From positions 1-20,738 of the forward strand of contig JAAAUF010000674.1 of NCBI GenBank assembly GCA_015499985.1: a DNA stretch of 20,738 bases, written 5' to 3'. The notes under the pieces were generated by a model that was not told where the DNA came from, searched no databases, and saw nothing but the letters and a program-made list of their open reading frames with translations. A program made the translations under genes and the position numbers. Positions 10,174 through 19,979 of the stretch are shown piece by piece (the first letter of the stretch is position 1; each line of letters begins with the position of its first letter). The DNA comes from Haplosporangium gracile (Eukaryota > Mortierellomycota > Mortierellomycetes > Mortierellales > Mortierellaceae).

Positions 10174-12354
10174 ATGGCTATGAATGAACAATCGACCCCC
10201 TTTCAGCTCCGTAACCCTTACCGACTGGACCGTCCCAATTTCGATGCTCTTGAGGTGGTAGAGATGGCCCTTGCAGAGGAGGAAGAGGCCGGCAGACTTC
10301 GTCTTTTGCAACAACAATATCAGAGCAGCAGCAGCAGCAGCAGTGCCACTGCCACCGCCACTGCTTCAATCCAAAAACCCCTGCCGCCTCAGCCTACTGT
10401 ACAGCAGCAGCAAAAGCACTCCTCTTCCTTTAAGGACGACAATCAGCAGCCTGCATGGAACGGTATTAATCGCATGAGCAACAGTATTAAGCGCATCAAA
10501 GACTTCCAACGTAAGAATAGTATCAAGGACTTAGAGAGACGTCAACGCAAGCAACAGGCGAAGCAGCAGCAACAGCAGCAGCAACAACAAGTAACATTAG
10601 GTTCAGAGGAGGCACTTCCAGAATATGACCACAGCTACTCCTGCAACTCCTGGCTGCAACCAAAGGGTTCAACTCTGTCATTGACAAAGCAGCAACAGCG
10701 ACAGCAACCACAACAGCCGCCCCAGCCACCAATTCCCGCTATCATCCTCACACATCACATCGATACCCATTCCGAGCTCACGTTTGAGCGCCACGTCGAA
10801 TGGTTGACACAGACTGCCTTATGGTGGGACATGCCCGTCGTCCACCTCTACCCAGCACCAGAGTCGCCCGCCTCATTGGAGTATGTCGAGACCGCTGCGT
10901 CTAGGTTCGGGAGCTGGGTCAACTTTGTCAAAATACCCCTTGGAGAGGATAGTCGACTGGGACCTGCCACCATGGCGATCAAGTCTGCCAACCCTGGTCG
11001 CGTCAAGGGGTCCCGTGCTAAGATCACAGCAAAGGACACGACAAACACAACTGCCCCGGAGGAGGATGACACGTTGGTTGAGGGAGGCATGGTGATGGGA
11101 CACGCTCGCAAGGCCTCTACATCCAGCACGACGTCGTCATCTCTTTACGACCCTTCCAGGAATGTGGAACCCGTGGTGGGGTATGTCTTTGTCGGTTCCG
11201 CAGACGAGCAGGCACAGTACAGTCAGGTCTTTGAGGCGATGGAGAAACTTTATCCGATGATCGAGATCCGGTACATCAACTCGTTCGAGCCCCAGCACCT
11301 CCAATCACGTCAGCAGCAAGAGTTGAAAGAGGAGCCCTGTCTTCACAGTCTGAGCTGGATCCACTATTGGAGCGCCGCCAAAGAGTCCCAGGTGTTGCAG
11401 AGCAAGATCGTCAATGAGGTTGTTCGAGTCCGGCCCATGTGGGTCAACAACGAGCTCCTGCACCGCAACTACTCTCCTCCTCAATTCCCAACCCTGTTTA
11501 CAGCTGCTGCTACTGCACCTTTGGCCGACGACGACGACGTCATTGTCGAGTGTTTCTCGTCCTGTCCCGAGTCTGCCGCTGCCATCTCTCCTTCGCCCAG
11601 CGTCTATATAGCTGGCAACATCGGAGATGACGACGACCGCAACGAGAACTGTGGCGGTCGAAGCCTGGAGGAAAGTTTGCGAGGCGTTCCTTCGAGCGTG
11701 TCGATCGAGATCCTCCACCCTGAGTTGGATTCAGCGATGATGGACGAGCCCAAACAACATTCAACGCCGCGAGACTGCAGGTCTGACTACAGGCAAGAGA
11801 CAGCCACTGCTGATCTCTGCACGGATGAATTCGACCTTCATGGGCTCTCCGAACGCCGGCCGACTCTCAGCCGAACGCAGAGTTCACACGACATTCGCCA
11901 CGACGGTTGCTCTAAATCGCCTTCTTCATCATCCTCACAGCACCGTCGATCCAAGAAGTCTCGCTCGTCATCCTTAGCAGCAGCAAATGGTACATCAGAA
12001 CACAAGAACAATGAGACGACAGGTTACCGCAGATCTGTATCGACCCCGCTCCTACTTCTAACAAAGGATCCCGGCCTTTCCAAAGCATCAAGCACAATAC
12101 AACAGCATCAGCACCATCATCAGCATCACATCGACAGGATGGACTCAAGTCCAGACAGCGATACCAACATGTCTTCACCCCCACCATTACTGAAATTATT
12201 ATCCTACTCCTCTTCTTCTGCATCCAACCTGTCCTCGTCCACATCGGCCATGACGACAGCAAGTATGGGGTTTGGGCATCGTCTTGCAGGTCTTGTTCAG
12301 CGGTTGGGTGTGTATAGAGTGAGGGAGTCTGCCATCATGGTCGTTGATCTGTAA
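10174..12354 (+). CDS. Uncharacterised 726-residue protein, intronless
   Basis: I do not recognise the family. The first ATG (ccATGGCT) follows a CT-rich leader and opens one uninterrupted frame to TAA. Two ordered blocks are visible. Block A, residues about 185-260, reads as beta-alpha-beta-like sequence (IPAIILTHHIDTHSELTFER, then HVEWLTQTALWWDMPVVHLY). Block B, residues about 330-443, contains VVGYVFVGSADEQAQYSQVF, then SLSWIHYWSAAKES and VRPMWVNNELLHRNYSP. A basic, Ser/Thr-rich linker with acidic stretches separates them. The rest is low complexity: Gln-rich N-terminal third (tracts near residues 130-140 and 170-180), Ser-, His- and Asp-rich C-terminal part. The end (residues about 699-726, HRLAGLVQRLGVYRVRESAI) again looks ordered. 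No signal peptide or membrane segment is seen. The alternating hydrophobic strands suggest one split Rossmann-like domain with a long disordered insertion, which is inference. Coding status is well supported by balanced composition and codon structure. Confidence 0.85.
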   Translation: MAMNEQSTPFQLRNPYRLDRPNFDALEVVEMALAEEEEAGRLRLLQQQYQSSSSSSSATATATASIQKPLPPQPTVQQQQKHSSSFKDDNQQPAWNGINRMSNSIKRIKDFQRKNSIKDLERRQRKQQAKQQQQQQQQQVTLGSEEALPEYDHSYSCNSWLQPKGSTLSLTKQQQRQQPQQPPQPPIPAIILTHHIDTHSELTFERHVEWLTQTALWWDMPVVHLYPAPESPASLEYVETAASRFGSWVNFVKIPLGEDSRLGPATMAIKSANPGRVKGSRAKITAKDTTNTTAPEEDDTLVEGGMVMGHARKASTSSTTSSSLYDPSRNVEPVVGYVFVGSADEQAQYSQVFEAMEKLYPMIEIRYINSFEPQHLQSRQQQELKEEPCLHSLSWIHYWSAAKESQVLQSKIVNEVVRVRPMWVNNELLHRNYSPPQFPTLFTAAATAPLADDDDVIVECFSSCPESAAAISPSPSVYIAGNIGDDDDRNENCGGRSLEESLRGVPSSVSIEILHPELDSAMMDEPKQHSTPRDCRSDYRQETATADLCTDEFDLHGLSERRPTLSRTQSSHDIRHDGCSKSPSSSSSQHRRSKKSRSSSLAAANGTSEHKNNETTGYRRSVSTPLLLLTKDPGLSKASSTIQQHQHHHQHHIDRMDSSPDSDTNMSSPPPLLKLLSYSSSSASNLSSSTSAMTTASMGFGHRLAGLVQRLGVYRVRESAIMVVDL

Positions 12355-12493
12355 CCGCTTATCCTCCCTCCCCTTCCTCCGCTTCTTGCCCCCTTTGTGT
12401 TTCTTGCCCTTGTTTTTTTTTTTGTTATACTCTTTTTTTTCTTATGACCCTTTTACCACTTTCATTTTTGTCGTTTATCATTTCTTTTCTGCC

Positions 12494-12499
12494 AATAAA
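12494..12499 (+). terminator. Poly(A) signal AATAAA for the 726-residue gene
   Basis: A canonical AATAAA lies 140 nt past the stop codon at 12354, after T-rich 3' UTR sequence. The distance suits fungal 3'-end formation. Confidence 0.6.
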
Positions 12500-14100
12500 C
12501 AATAATTAGAAACTGCACACAGATCTATTTTTCCGCAGGAGGATGTGGTGGATAGGAAGGTGAGTGGGCTGTCTGATGTGTAAGTATGTGTCTGTGCCCT
12601 GGGCACGCACCCTTGAAATCGAGCGGACAGCGGACAGCCATCCGAGACCCACACATCTATGGGATCTTCATACAAACAGTGCACACTCAACTAAAACTAA
12701 ACAGCATTCAGCACGTCACGCCTCTGGCGGAGTGAGATAAGGCAAAAATTGAGTACAGTAATGAGAAGGGAGAAAAGAGAAGAAAGCTGACAATCATGTT
12801 GTTTCTTTTTTTTCCAGCAGACCATTCAATTTTCAAGATGTGGGATCTCGAATGCTATTTATTCATGAGAGCAAAAAAATAATAATAATCAGAAATACCC
12901 ATGATATGGGAAGGGGATTAAATACATAGAATAAAAAAAGAAAGAGAGCATTGCAATGGCATGCGATTCATATTTCTGAGCATCTCCCAAGAGCCGGCCC
13001 ATGAATAGCAACATTACTCTCATTTGATCAAAGAGCCGGGAGCCCCCTTTTTTTTTTCCTTTTTTCCTTTTTTTTTTTTCTATTTTGCTGACTTGCACTG
13101 ATTACCTACATCTGGTTCACATTTCGATAAAGAGGCACAGCGCGAAATAAAAATAAAAGATACATATAAACTCCGCGAGAATGAAGCAAAAAAAAAAAAA
13201 TGGCGAGCCGCCCCTGGTGGACGGGTAAAGGAGTTGGCAATCACGATGATGATATGGATGAAGTAGAGGCTTAAAAACAGCTTCAAGCAGCAGACCTTCT
13301 AGTAGAATGAGTTTTGCATGCTGTTTGCCTCGTTGGTAGACGGACGGCAAATGAAAATAAATGTCGGAACAATTACAAGGAAATGTTAGCTTGAAGGCAG
13401 TGGAGAGAAAATATGCAGACATGGATGAAGCAGGAATTGGACACTCCATCCTGTTTCGCTGGGCGGGGCTGTGCAAGTACTTCAGTGCAGCTGAGGAAAA
13501 CAAGTTTTTAGTCACGTAAAAAAGAAAGAAAAAAAATGCATGTTAGAGCCACCTAAGCGATGAACAAGTACCGTACCTTCCGTTCGTTCTCTCCTCTCTT
13601 CAAAGGAATAAAAAAAGAACAAACAAAAAAAAATGCTGTTGCACAAGAAAAAGAAAGGGGGTTAATGAGCGGCGAAATATCTAACAGAAAGAGGAGTGAG
13701 TGAGATAGAAAAACAAGAAAGAGAAAACGGTCATGGAAGAGGCACATGGCGTTAAGATGTTGAGAGAGAAGGTCAATATCGAGAACATAGAAAAGCAAAT
13801 AAGAAAAGGGAAGAGAGCAAAACGAGAAATTAAGAGATGAGCAGTGTATGTGTATATGCAGAAAATAGGGTTTCCCTTTGAATTATGGATAGTCCTTCTG
13901 GAAGATGGTTTTTCATCGGAGGAAGAGAATACGAGGGGCATTAGAGTTGCCACCTCTTTGTTCATTTCCCTGGTTTGCATATAAGGTATTTATTATTACC
14001 TGTCTGTCCGCCTGTTCGTATTGTTTTATTTTAATTACCCAGCAGCAGAGGCAGCAGCGAGTGAGAATTAATGGAATGTCGAGTCAGTCAGTCAAGGGTT
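12500..14100. other. Gene-free stretch downstream of the 726-residue gene
   Basis: No supportable gene. It contains an odd palindrome GTGCCCTGGGCAC at 12594-12606 and homopolymer runs of A or T near 13050-13080 and 13188-13200. From about 13580 to 13830 the plus strand is purine-rich. Open frames on the minus strand here are short and follow that base bias. Confidence 0.5.
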
Positions 14101-14122
14101 GAGGAGAGGACGAATGGTGTTT

Positions 14123-14152
14123 GTTTGTTTTGCGTCTGTTTGTTTTGCGTTT
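14123..14152 (+). repeat. Two 15-nt copies of a GTTTGTTTTGCGTYT repeat
   Basis: Two adjacent near-identical units. It sits at the start of a T-rich stretch and has no coding sense. Confidence 0.7.
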
Positions 14153-14440
14153 GTTTATGGTCCGGAGGATATTTATTTTTCATCTCCCGGGATGAACAAC
14201 GAGGACGGTGCCTTCTTTTTTCTCTTTTTTGCTCATTGTCGGTAATCCTGGTGAGTAAGTGATTGTGCGTGTGGGTTGCACAGTAGACTGTGTCTGTTTG
14301 TTTAAACAATTAGACTGACTGATTGATTGCCCTGACTTTCCTTCTCTGGGTCGACCACTCCAGTTCAGTGTTCAGTTACTGCCATAATTCGGTGTCAGTG
14401 TCTCCATCACTGTCTGCATCCCTTCCTTCTCTTTTTGTTA

Positions 14441-14542
14441 TTCTTTTCCTTTCTCTTCTCTTCTCTTCTCTTTTCCCTTCTTTCCCTTCTTTCCCTTCTT
14501 TCCCTTCTTTCCCTTCTCCCTTTCCTTTCTCTCTCCTTCTCC
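14441..14542 (+). repeat. 102-nt uninterrupted pyrimidine tract with 9-nt tandem repeat
   Basis: Every base from 14441 to 14542 is C or T. Inside it are several TTCTC pentamers (about 14450-14470) and five exact copies of TTTCCCTTC at 14472-14516. Such homopurine-homopyrimidine DNA with mirror symmetry can form triplex (H-DNA). Long open frames crossing it (14323-14896) are by-products, since stop codons need purines. Confidence 0.9.
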
Positions 14543-14899
14543 GGTCCTACTCTCTTTCACGCCCTTCCTCCCTTCCTCTCTCCCTCCCTCTTTTTCTTCT
14601 TTGCCTCATATCTTCTTCTTCCACCCTTTCCTCGAGGCAACCCTCTTTACTCTTCTTTATTATTCTCTTCCAAGTTCCTCCATTCTCATTCACTCATTCG
14701 CTCATTCCTCTCATCAACCCGACCCCCATTCCATTCCTTGCACCCTTTGCATCTCATACTCACTTCACACTCTATTGAAACGACCACTTCCCTTCAGCGC
14801 ACGCAATCTCACCTTTACCTACTCCTATACTCTCTCTTTCTCACTCTCCCTCCCACTCTCCCTATCACGCCTCCAATACCAACCAACCTAACTTAGAAG
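14543..14899 (+). promoter_or_regulatory. CT-rich block, possible leader of an unseen transcript
   Basis: The plus strand stays strongly CT-rich and ends in a candidate splice donor at 14900. It resembles the leaders before the genes at 10174 and 19980. No coding region follows that I can support. Confidence 0.3.
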
Positions 14900-14951
14900 G
14901 TAATTAAACGCTTTCTAACTTCTCACCAATAAGACTTCGCCTTACTTTCAG
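14900..14951 (+). other. Candidate short intron in a non-coding transcript
   Basis: The donor GTAATT at 14900, a CTAAC branch-like site at 14915-14919 and a pyrimidine-rich acceptor (tttcag) ending at 14951 are in correct order and spacing for a 52-nt fungal intron. The flanks do not code, so it would belong to a 5' UTR or non-coding RNA. Chance is a real alternative. Confidence 0.25.
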
Positions 14952-15570
14952 GAACCCCTACTTCCACTTTGCACACTTTCCCATCCTTCTATTCTGAAAC
15001 AATTGATCCCACTTGTGCCTAGTGGCATTCATTTCTTCTGATGAGAAAGTGTTGTGAACATTGCAATTTACTCGTTTCATTGCGAAATGCAGGGACCACA
15101 TACCCAGTACATAACAACAACAGCCACAATAATAACAGCCTGCACACAGACTACAAGGCCATGGTTACACTCGACCCAGTTTGTTTATTTTCGACCTTCT
15201 CCATGTGCACATTCCAACTGTGCATTGTGAGAATTTGCTCGGGCAAACACCTGTGTAAACAAGAAAAAAAAAAGCAAAACAAAGGAAAGAAAGAGACTGC
15301 GTGAGTGCAAGAGCGACGGGAAAGAGTGCTGGACTAGAGAGAAAGAAAGAAAGAGGGAGAGGGTCCATAACAACTTTTTTGCGTGCAGTCGATTATGCAT
15401 GAATCTAGTCCATTTCGGATGGGCTTGTAACGACGATATCAATGGGCAACACACCATGCCATTCAGGCGCAGCCGTCCCCTTTTTCCTCATGCAGCTTCC
15501 ATACGGCCTTTCCTTTTTTTTTATTTTTCCTTCTCTTTTGTTTGCACCTGTGTATTATGAGAGAACAAAG

Positions 15571-15602
15571 AATGAGAGAGAAAGGGAATGAGAGAGAAAG
15601 GG
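15571..15602 (+). repeat. Two exact 16-nt AATGAGAGAGAAAGGG repeats
   Basis: Adjacent identical units within a purine-rich block; followed by more GA-rich sequence. Confidence 0.8.
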
Positions 15603-16070
15603 AAAGAGAGAGTGTGTGTGAGAGAGGAAAAGAAAAAAAAGGCTGCTCTCTTTCTCTCTAACTCTTTCGCTCCATACCGTCAACTGACAAAACGACTCCC
15701 TTTTTCTCTCATTCACCAAATTCATATCCTTGTTTTGTTATACATCTTCATCCTCCTTTGTTTCTATCCTTACGCCCCCTTTCGGTTCATATATAGGAAG
15801 GACGGATGGGTTATTATTATCATGACGCCTGCCCTCTCCCTTCTCTTTCGCTTCCTGTCTTTTATTGCACTCTTGCCTATCCCTTGAATTACTGCGATGC
15901 AACCTTTATTTTTTTTTCTCTTTCTCCCTGCAACTCTCATGCCATTTCATACAAAATACCCTCCTACTTTTTTATATCTTATTTCACGCGCAGTTTATTC
16001 GTCGGCATAATTAAGCTCCCATGGCAAATGTGGTTGTTTAATGGTTATAGAACGATTCAATTGGCTGTAA

Positions 16071-16076
16071 GAGAAA

Positions 16077-16109
<33 letters not shown>

Positions 16110-16110
16110 A
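16071..16110 (+). repeat. GA microsatellite
   Basis: Imperfect GA dinucleotide run of about 40 nt, with AAA interruptions. GAGA-type tracts can bind zinc-finger chromatin factors or form triplex; no function is shown here. Confidence 0.85.
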
Positions 16111-16194
16111 GTGTTTTATATCCATGAACAGAGACAACAACCTCCTTTTTGGCGCTTCTAATTGATTATTGCAGCCTGGGGCAGCATTTTATTA

Positions 16195-16212
16195 CTGCTG
16201 CTGCTGCTGCTG
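16195..16212 (+). repeat. (CTG)6 microsatellite
   Basis: Six exact CTG units in non-coding sequence. On the minus strand this is CAG, as in a polyQ codon run, but no surrounding frame looks coding. Confidence 0.8.
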
Positions 16213-16563
16213 CCACAATATTAACAGGGCCAGGGACCGGAAAAAATGGATCTGAAACATGATCAGTTCAATCAAGCTGATTGTGTTTGGTATTGATGAT
16301 TCTCTCCTCCTCATAGTCCCGCCCGGACCCCCAAATCGCACCCCTCCTTCCCTTTCCTTCCCTTCTCCCTTTCAGATCCATCAGTGATCACTCATCACTG
16401 TGTTACTTAAAGACAAACACATCATGTATCTCCGTCCAGTCGCGAACCCGACTGTGCCTTCGTAATCATCATCATCATCATCACTTTTTCTTGTTCAATG
16501 GGTGAGTTGAGCCCCAGCTGATCGAGGATGCTTACTATCTTTGACAATAGATGAATATAAGAC

Positions 16564-16611
16564 AATAAGAGAATAAGAGAATAAGAGAATAAGAGAATAG
16601 GAGAATAAGAC
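16564..16611 (+). repeat. Six-copy 8-nt tandem repeat AATAAGAG
   Basis: Four exact units, one with a single change (AATAGGAG) and one ending AATAAGAC, in perfect 8-nt register. It is a short minisatellite in the large gap before the chitin synthase gene. Confidence 0.9.
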
Positions 16612-16626
16612 ACTACACTATACGTC

Positions 16627-18046
16627 TTGGGTCTGCGATGGGTTCTTGCCCCTTCTTTCTCTTTGACAACCCGGCACGCGATCATCTTTTTCTTTTTTTC
16701 TCCCCTTCTGGCTTCCTTCCCCTTTGTTGCCGCTGATAACGCGTTGTGTTTTTCTCCCCTTCCTTCTTTCTCATTGCCACGGTCTATGCCCTTGTCCTTA
16801 ACTCTCCCCTTACACACTCTCTCCTTTATTTTTACATATTCATTCGGTCAATTCACTCACCACACCCACCTACCCATTGCCCGTTTCCCGTTTTTCATTC
16901 TTTTTTGTTTTTTTTTCTTTTCGCGTCCTCGTTACTTTTTTGTTTACTCTCTTTTCTCTCCTTCCCTTTCCTTTCCCCTCTTCACCCTCTCCTTCTCTCC
17001 TCTCCTCTCCCAAGATCGATTCCAAGAGCATGTGCAGATCCTGCCTGCGTCTATTGCAACCGACTCTTTGACCAATTCTTCCTCATCCTCACTCTCTCCA
17101 ACCTCTCTTCGTCTCTCAATCCCTCTTCCTCTCTTCTTCCAACCTCTCCTCTTCCGACCTCTTTTACTCTTCTCACCTTTCTCTCTACAGCAATCACCAC
17201 ACCCACCACTAACGCTCTGCCTCTCACTTTTAATACCTCTCTCAGCAAAGACGGGCTACGATCCCCTCGCTTCAGTACCCCTCCGCCCCGCCTTTGCAGA
17301 GGTACACACCACACCCTCAACCCTCACACCTTCGTTACACCTTTCCCTCAAACTGGCCCTTTTTCGATTATGATGTCTTTTTCTCAAATCATTCTCAAGT
17401 ATTACCGGACTGGATCGTATCACCCTTCATCTTACTGTGGATCAAAGCGGAGCACAGACGATTCAAACTGTGTTTCTTCACGGCGGTCAATGCGACATGG
17501 TTACACTGTGAACTCGGAGAGCGGGGGGTTGTTTTCCGGATATTCGACATGGGAATTGTTTACAACTTTTTTCCTTGCCCTATCTGTGGCGAAGTAGTTT
17601 TCTCCACCTGTACTTTACCTTTCCTCATTTTTCACTCGTCACTTTCGACAGTTTTACCTGCCTGTCTCTCGGATATTTTGGGCGAAGGGCAGGGCGGGCA
17701 CTTTCTCTTTCTATCTTGTTCTCTCACCCTTGTTCTACTCCTAAGTCACGCTGGGTCGAGGCATGATCCGAAGTGTCTAAGAAAAGAAACAGAGAAAGGG
17801 TTTCTCTCCCTCCCTTCGCCCCTTTCATCACCCACCACTCTCTTCACCTGTTTTGAGTCCCTGTCTATTGTTCTCTGTCATATTCATGATTTTGGCTGTC
17901 TTTTTTTGCGCATTACCTTATGTGCACACGGAGATTCAGCGCTTCGGCATCAGCAGCTATTACATCACCGCTACCTCTACCTCAAACATAAAAAAAAATG
18001 CTCGCCCAAAGAAGTGCTCTCGTCTCATGCCGTTGCTTTTTATTAA
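16627..18046 (+). other. CT-rich stretch with all three frames open; no confident gene
   Basis: Long overlapping plus-strand frames (16627-17373, 16746-17597, 17294-18046) are open mainly because CT-rich DNA rarely makes stop codons. Their translations are mostly Ser, Pro, Leu and Phe. The part from about 17230 to 17560 is different: base composition is more even and resembles the exons in this window. In the third frame it gives TGLDRITLHLTVDQSGAQTI, but a stop follows within about 25 codons. It might be an exon of an unresolved gene, a decayed gene or plain intergenic DNA. Confidence 0.3.
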
Positions 18047-19379
18047 TTAGACACGAACAAGATTCGTCCAGTACTGTGTACGACTTCGTTGTATTTTTTT
18101 TTTACTTTTGTTTGTACACTAGTCAAGGTAAGCAATAATCCATCCCTATCCTGTACACAAACATCCCTACAAACCTAGCATAGGAAAAACAAGGCAACGA
18201 AAGTGTGTAGCGTGAAGAGAAGGGGTTAACATTGGTAAACATTGAAATCTATATCATTGGGCGCTAATAATGTGGTATATGTGTTTGTATATACTCCCCT
18301 CTTTGCTGCCCCCTTCTGGCTCTTTCTATTGTTTTGTTCCCTTGGCAAAAGAACAGCTCTTTTGGGGTTTTTTTTCCCTTTTTCTTGGACCTGGCCTCCT
18401 GGCTATTTTATGTTTTTGTCTCTCCCTTTGTTTTAGTATTTTGGTCTCCTTGATTTTTCTCTTTATTTCTTTGATGACCCCCGTGTTGTTCCTGGTTGGT
18501 TTAAGCATTGGCTATTTACTGTATTTTTAACAAAGAAGATATAAAAGAGAAAAGAAAAAAGAAAGAAAGTGAAAGTGAGCAAGAATGCGATTGTAAGATT
18601 GAGGAATAATAACGAAAGTGAAAAAAAGCTGGATGTAAGAGAGAAGGAGCATAGGACCTTTGTTATCGATCGAGAGGGAGAGAGTAGGAGAAAAAAAAGA
18701 GAATGAGAGAAAGAGAGGGAAAGAGAGAGAAAGAGAATTAGACCCCGTTTTTGCATACCGATCCTGTCTGGGAATCGTGTTTTTCTGTCTCCCTTTATTA
18801 TGAATTATATGTGTGAGTATGGCGTCAGTGCCGTGTTGAATTTTGGACCCTTTTGTCTTTGACACTGTCTGGATGCCTATCCTAGTTTGAAATAGTACGT
18901 GGAAGGAGCTTTTTGCGATAACAGGAAGAAGAAGAAAAGAGAAAGAGACATGTGAGGCTATACTTTGGAGTATGCCCTTGGCTAGTTGTCTCTCTCTCCT
19001 CCCCTCCCCTCCCCCCTGGCGAGGCGAGGGAGGGTAGCTGGAACGGATCCTTTTCCACGTTACCTGAGACACATTATATGTGGTGATTGGGTATGATTAT
19101 TTTTTATTCTCTTGTTGTGTGCCTGAGAAGCGTATATTCATCATGATCATACTTCGCACTGCTGCAGCTCCAGCTGGTTCCTGTATGGGCGGGGTGGGGA
19201 AGACGTCGCTAGTCTGGCCTGACAATAGTCAACAAGCCATCTTGGAATACCAGCCCCAACCGGCATTCTACTGGGATCCTTCATCCATTTCGTTCATTAC
19301 TCCCTTCTCCTCTCGCTCATTTCGCCATCGACCTTTTCCTTTTCTGGGCGTACGCGCTACGTTCTGTTATTATTTAATA
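18047..19379. other. Gene-free stretch
   Basis: No supportable gene. It includes a T-rich block (18350-18530), a purine-rich block (18540-18740) and a C-run cluster near 18990-19016 that would be G-rich on the minus strand, with runs of six, four and four G. A small plus-strand frame (19080-19397) contains a GGVGKTS peptide that I judge to be chance. Confidence 0.5.
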
Positions 19380-19979
19380 TGCCGTTATTACAATTGATTT
19401 GCCTCCATTCCCAATCCCGCGTTCCCCCAAGTACACTAGTACAACAACGACCTCTTTTCCTTTTTTCTTTATCATCAACATCTATTACATCCCTATGTCC
19501 CTGTGGATCCTGGTCTCTTTCACTGTCTTATCCCAACCCAATCCCGTTGCCTCTACTCGACCCTTTTTTTTTGTTCTATTCTCAATTACAACTCCGGACC
19601 TTCACCGACAACTACTTCAACTGCCACCTCCTCCCTTCTCTTGCTCTTCTCTTCTTTTCGTTTTTTTTCTTTCATTCTTTCACGTCTTCTTCCCACCTCT
19701 TTGTCACCACCCTCTGGTGCACAAGTCCATCTATCTTTCTCATCTATTAACACCCTCCCTTTAACGCCTTTTGCCCAACACATACACGCATTTATATCTC
19801 CTTCCCTTACTCAACGTTTTTTTTTCAAGGCTTCAAGAACCTGTTGTGTTTTCCCATCAACTCGACCATCTTTCTACACTCCTACCTTTATATAATTATT
19901 TGTACCACCAATCAAAACAACCATTTCCTTCCGCTCTCTTAACCTCTGCATACCAATCCTTTAATATATAATATATAGC
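19380..19979 (+). promoter_or_regulatory. CT-rich leader/promoter of the chitin synthase gene
   Basis: About 600 nt of strongly CT-rich plus-strand sequence runs up to the ATG at 19980, as before the gene at 10174. The last 15 nt are pure A/T (around 19963-19977), too close to the ATG to be a TATA box for that start. The transcription start probably lies within the CT-rich block. Confidence 0.5.

Larger units (their letters stand above)
14952..16560. other. Low-complexity intergenic stretch
   Basis: No supportable gene. It alternates purine-rich (15250-15370, 15550-15640) and pyrimidine-rich (15640-15960) plus-strand blocks. It includes two copies of a 16-nt unit AATGAGAGAGAAAGGG (15571-15602), a GA-rich microsatellite (16071-16110) and (CTG)6 (16195-16212). 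Confidence 0.55.

Noticed and set aside
14323..14896. Long overlapping open frames of Ser/Phe/Leu/Pro
   Set aside because: They arise from C/T-only DNA, where stop codons cannot form. The peptides just repeat the 9-nt unit.
15030..15100. CTGATGA followed later by GAAA, recalling a hammerhead ribozyme core
   Set aside because: No complementary stem II flanks lie between the two boxes, and stems I and III do not pair.
18985..19035. Possible hairpin/G-quadruplex in the C-run cluster
   Set aside because: The minus strand has only three G runs of four or more plus a GG, and the hairpin arms (CCCTCCC/GGGAGGG) are short with a 14-nt loop. Too weak to call.
19185..19217. Walker A-like peptide GGVGKTSLV in a small open frame (19080-19397)
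   Set aside because: The frame is only 105 codons. The usual hydrophobic strand before the P-loop is absent, no switch or Walker B motif follows, and the flanks are of intergenic composition.
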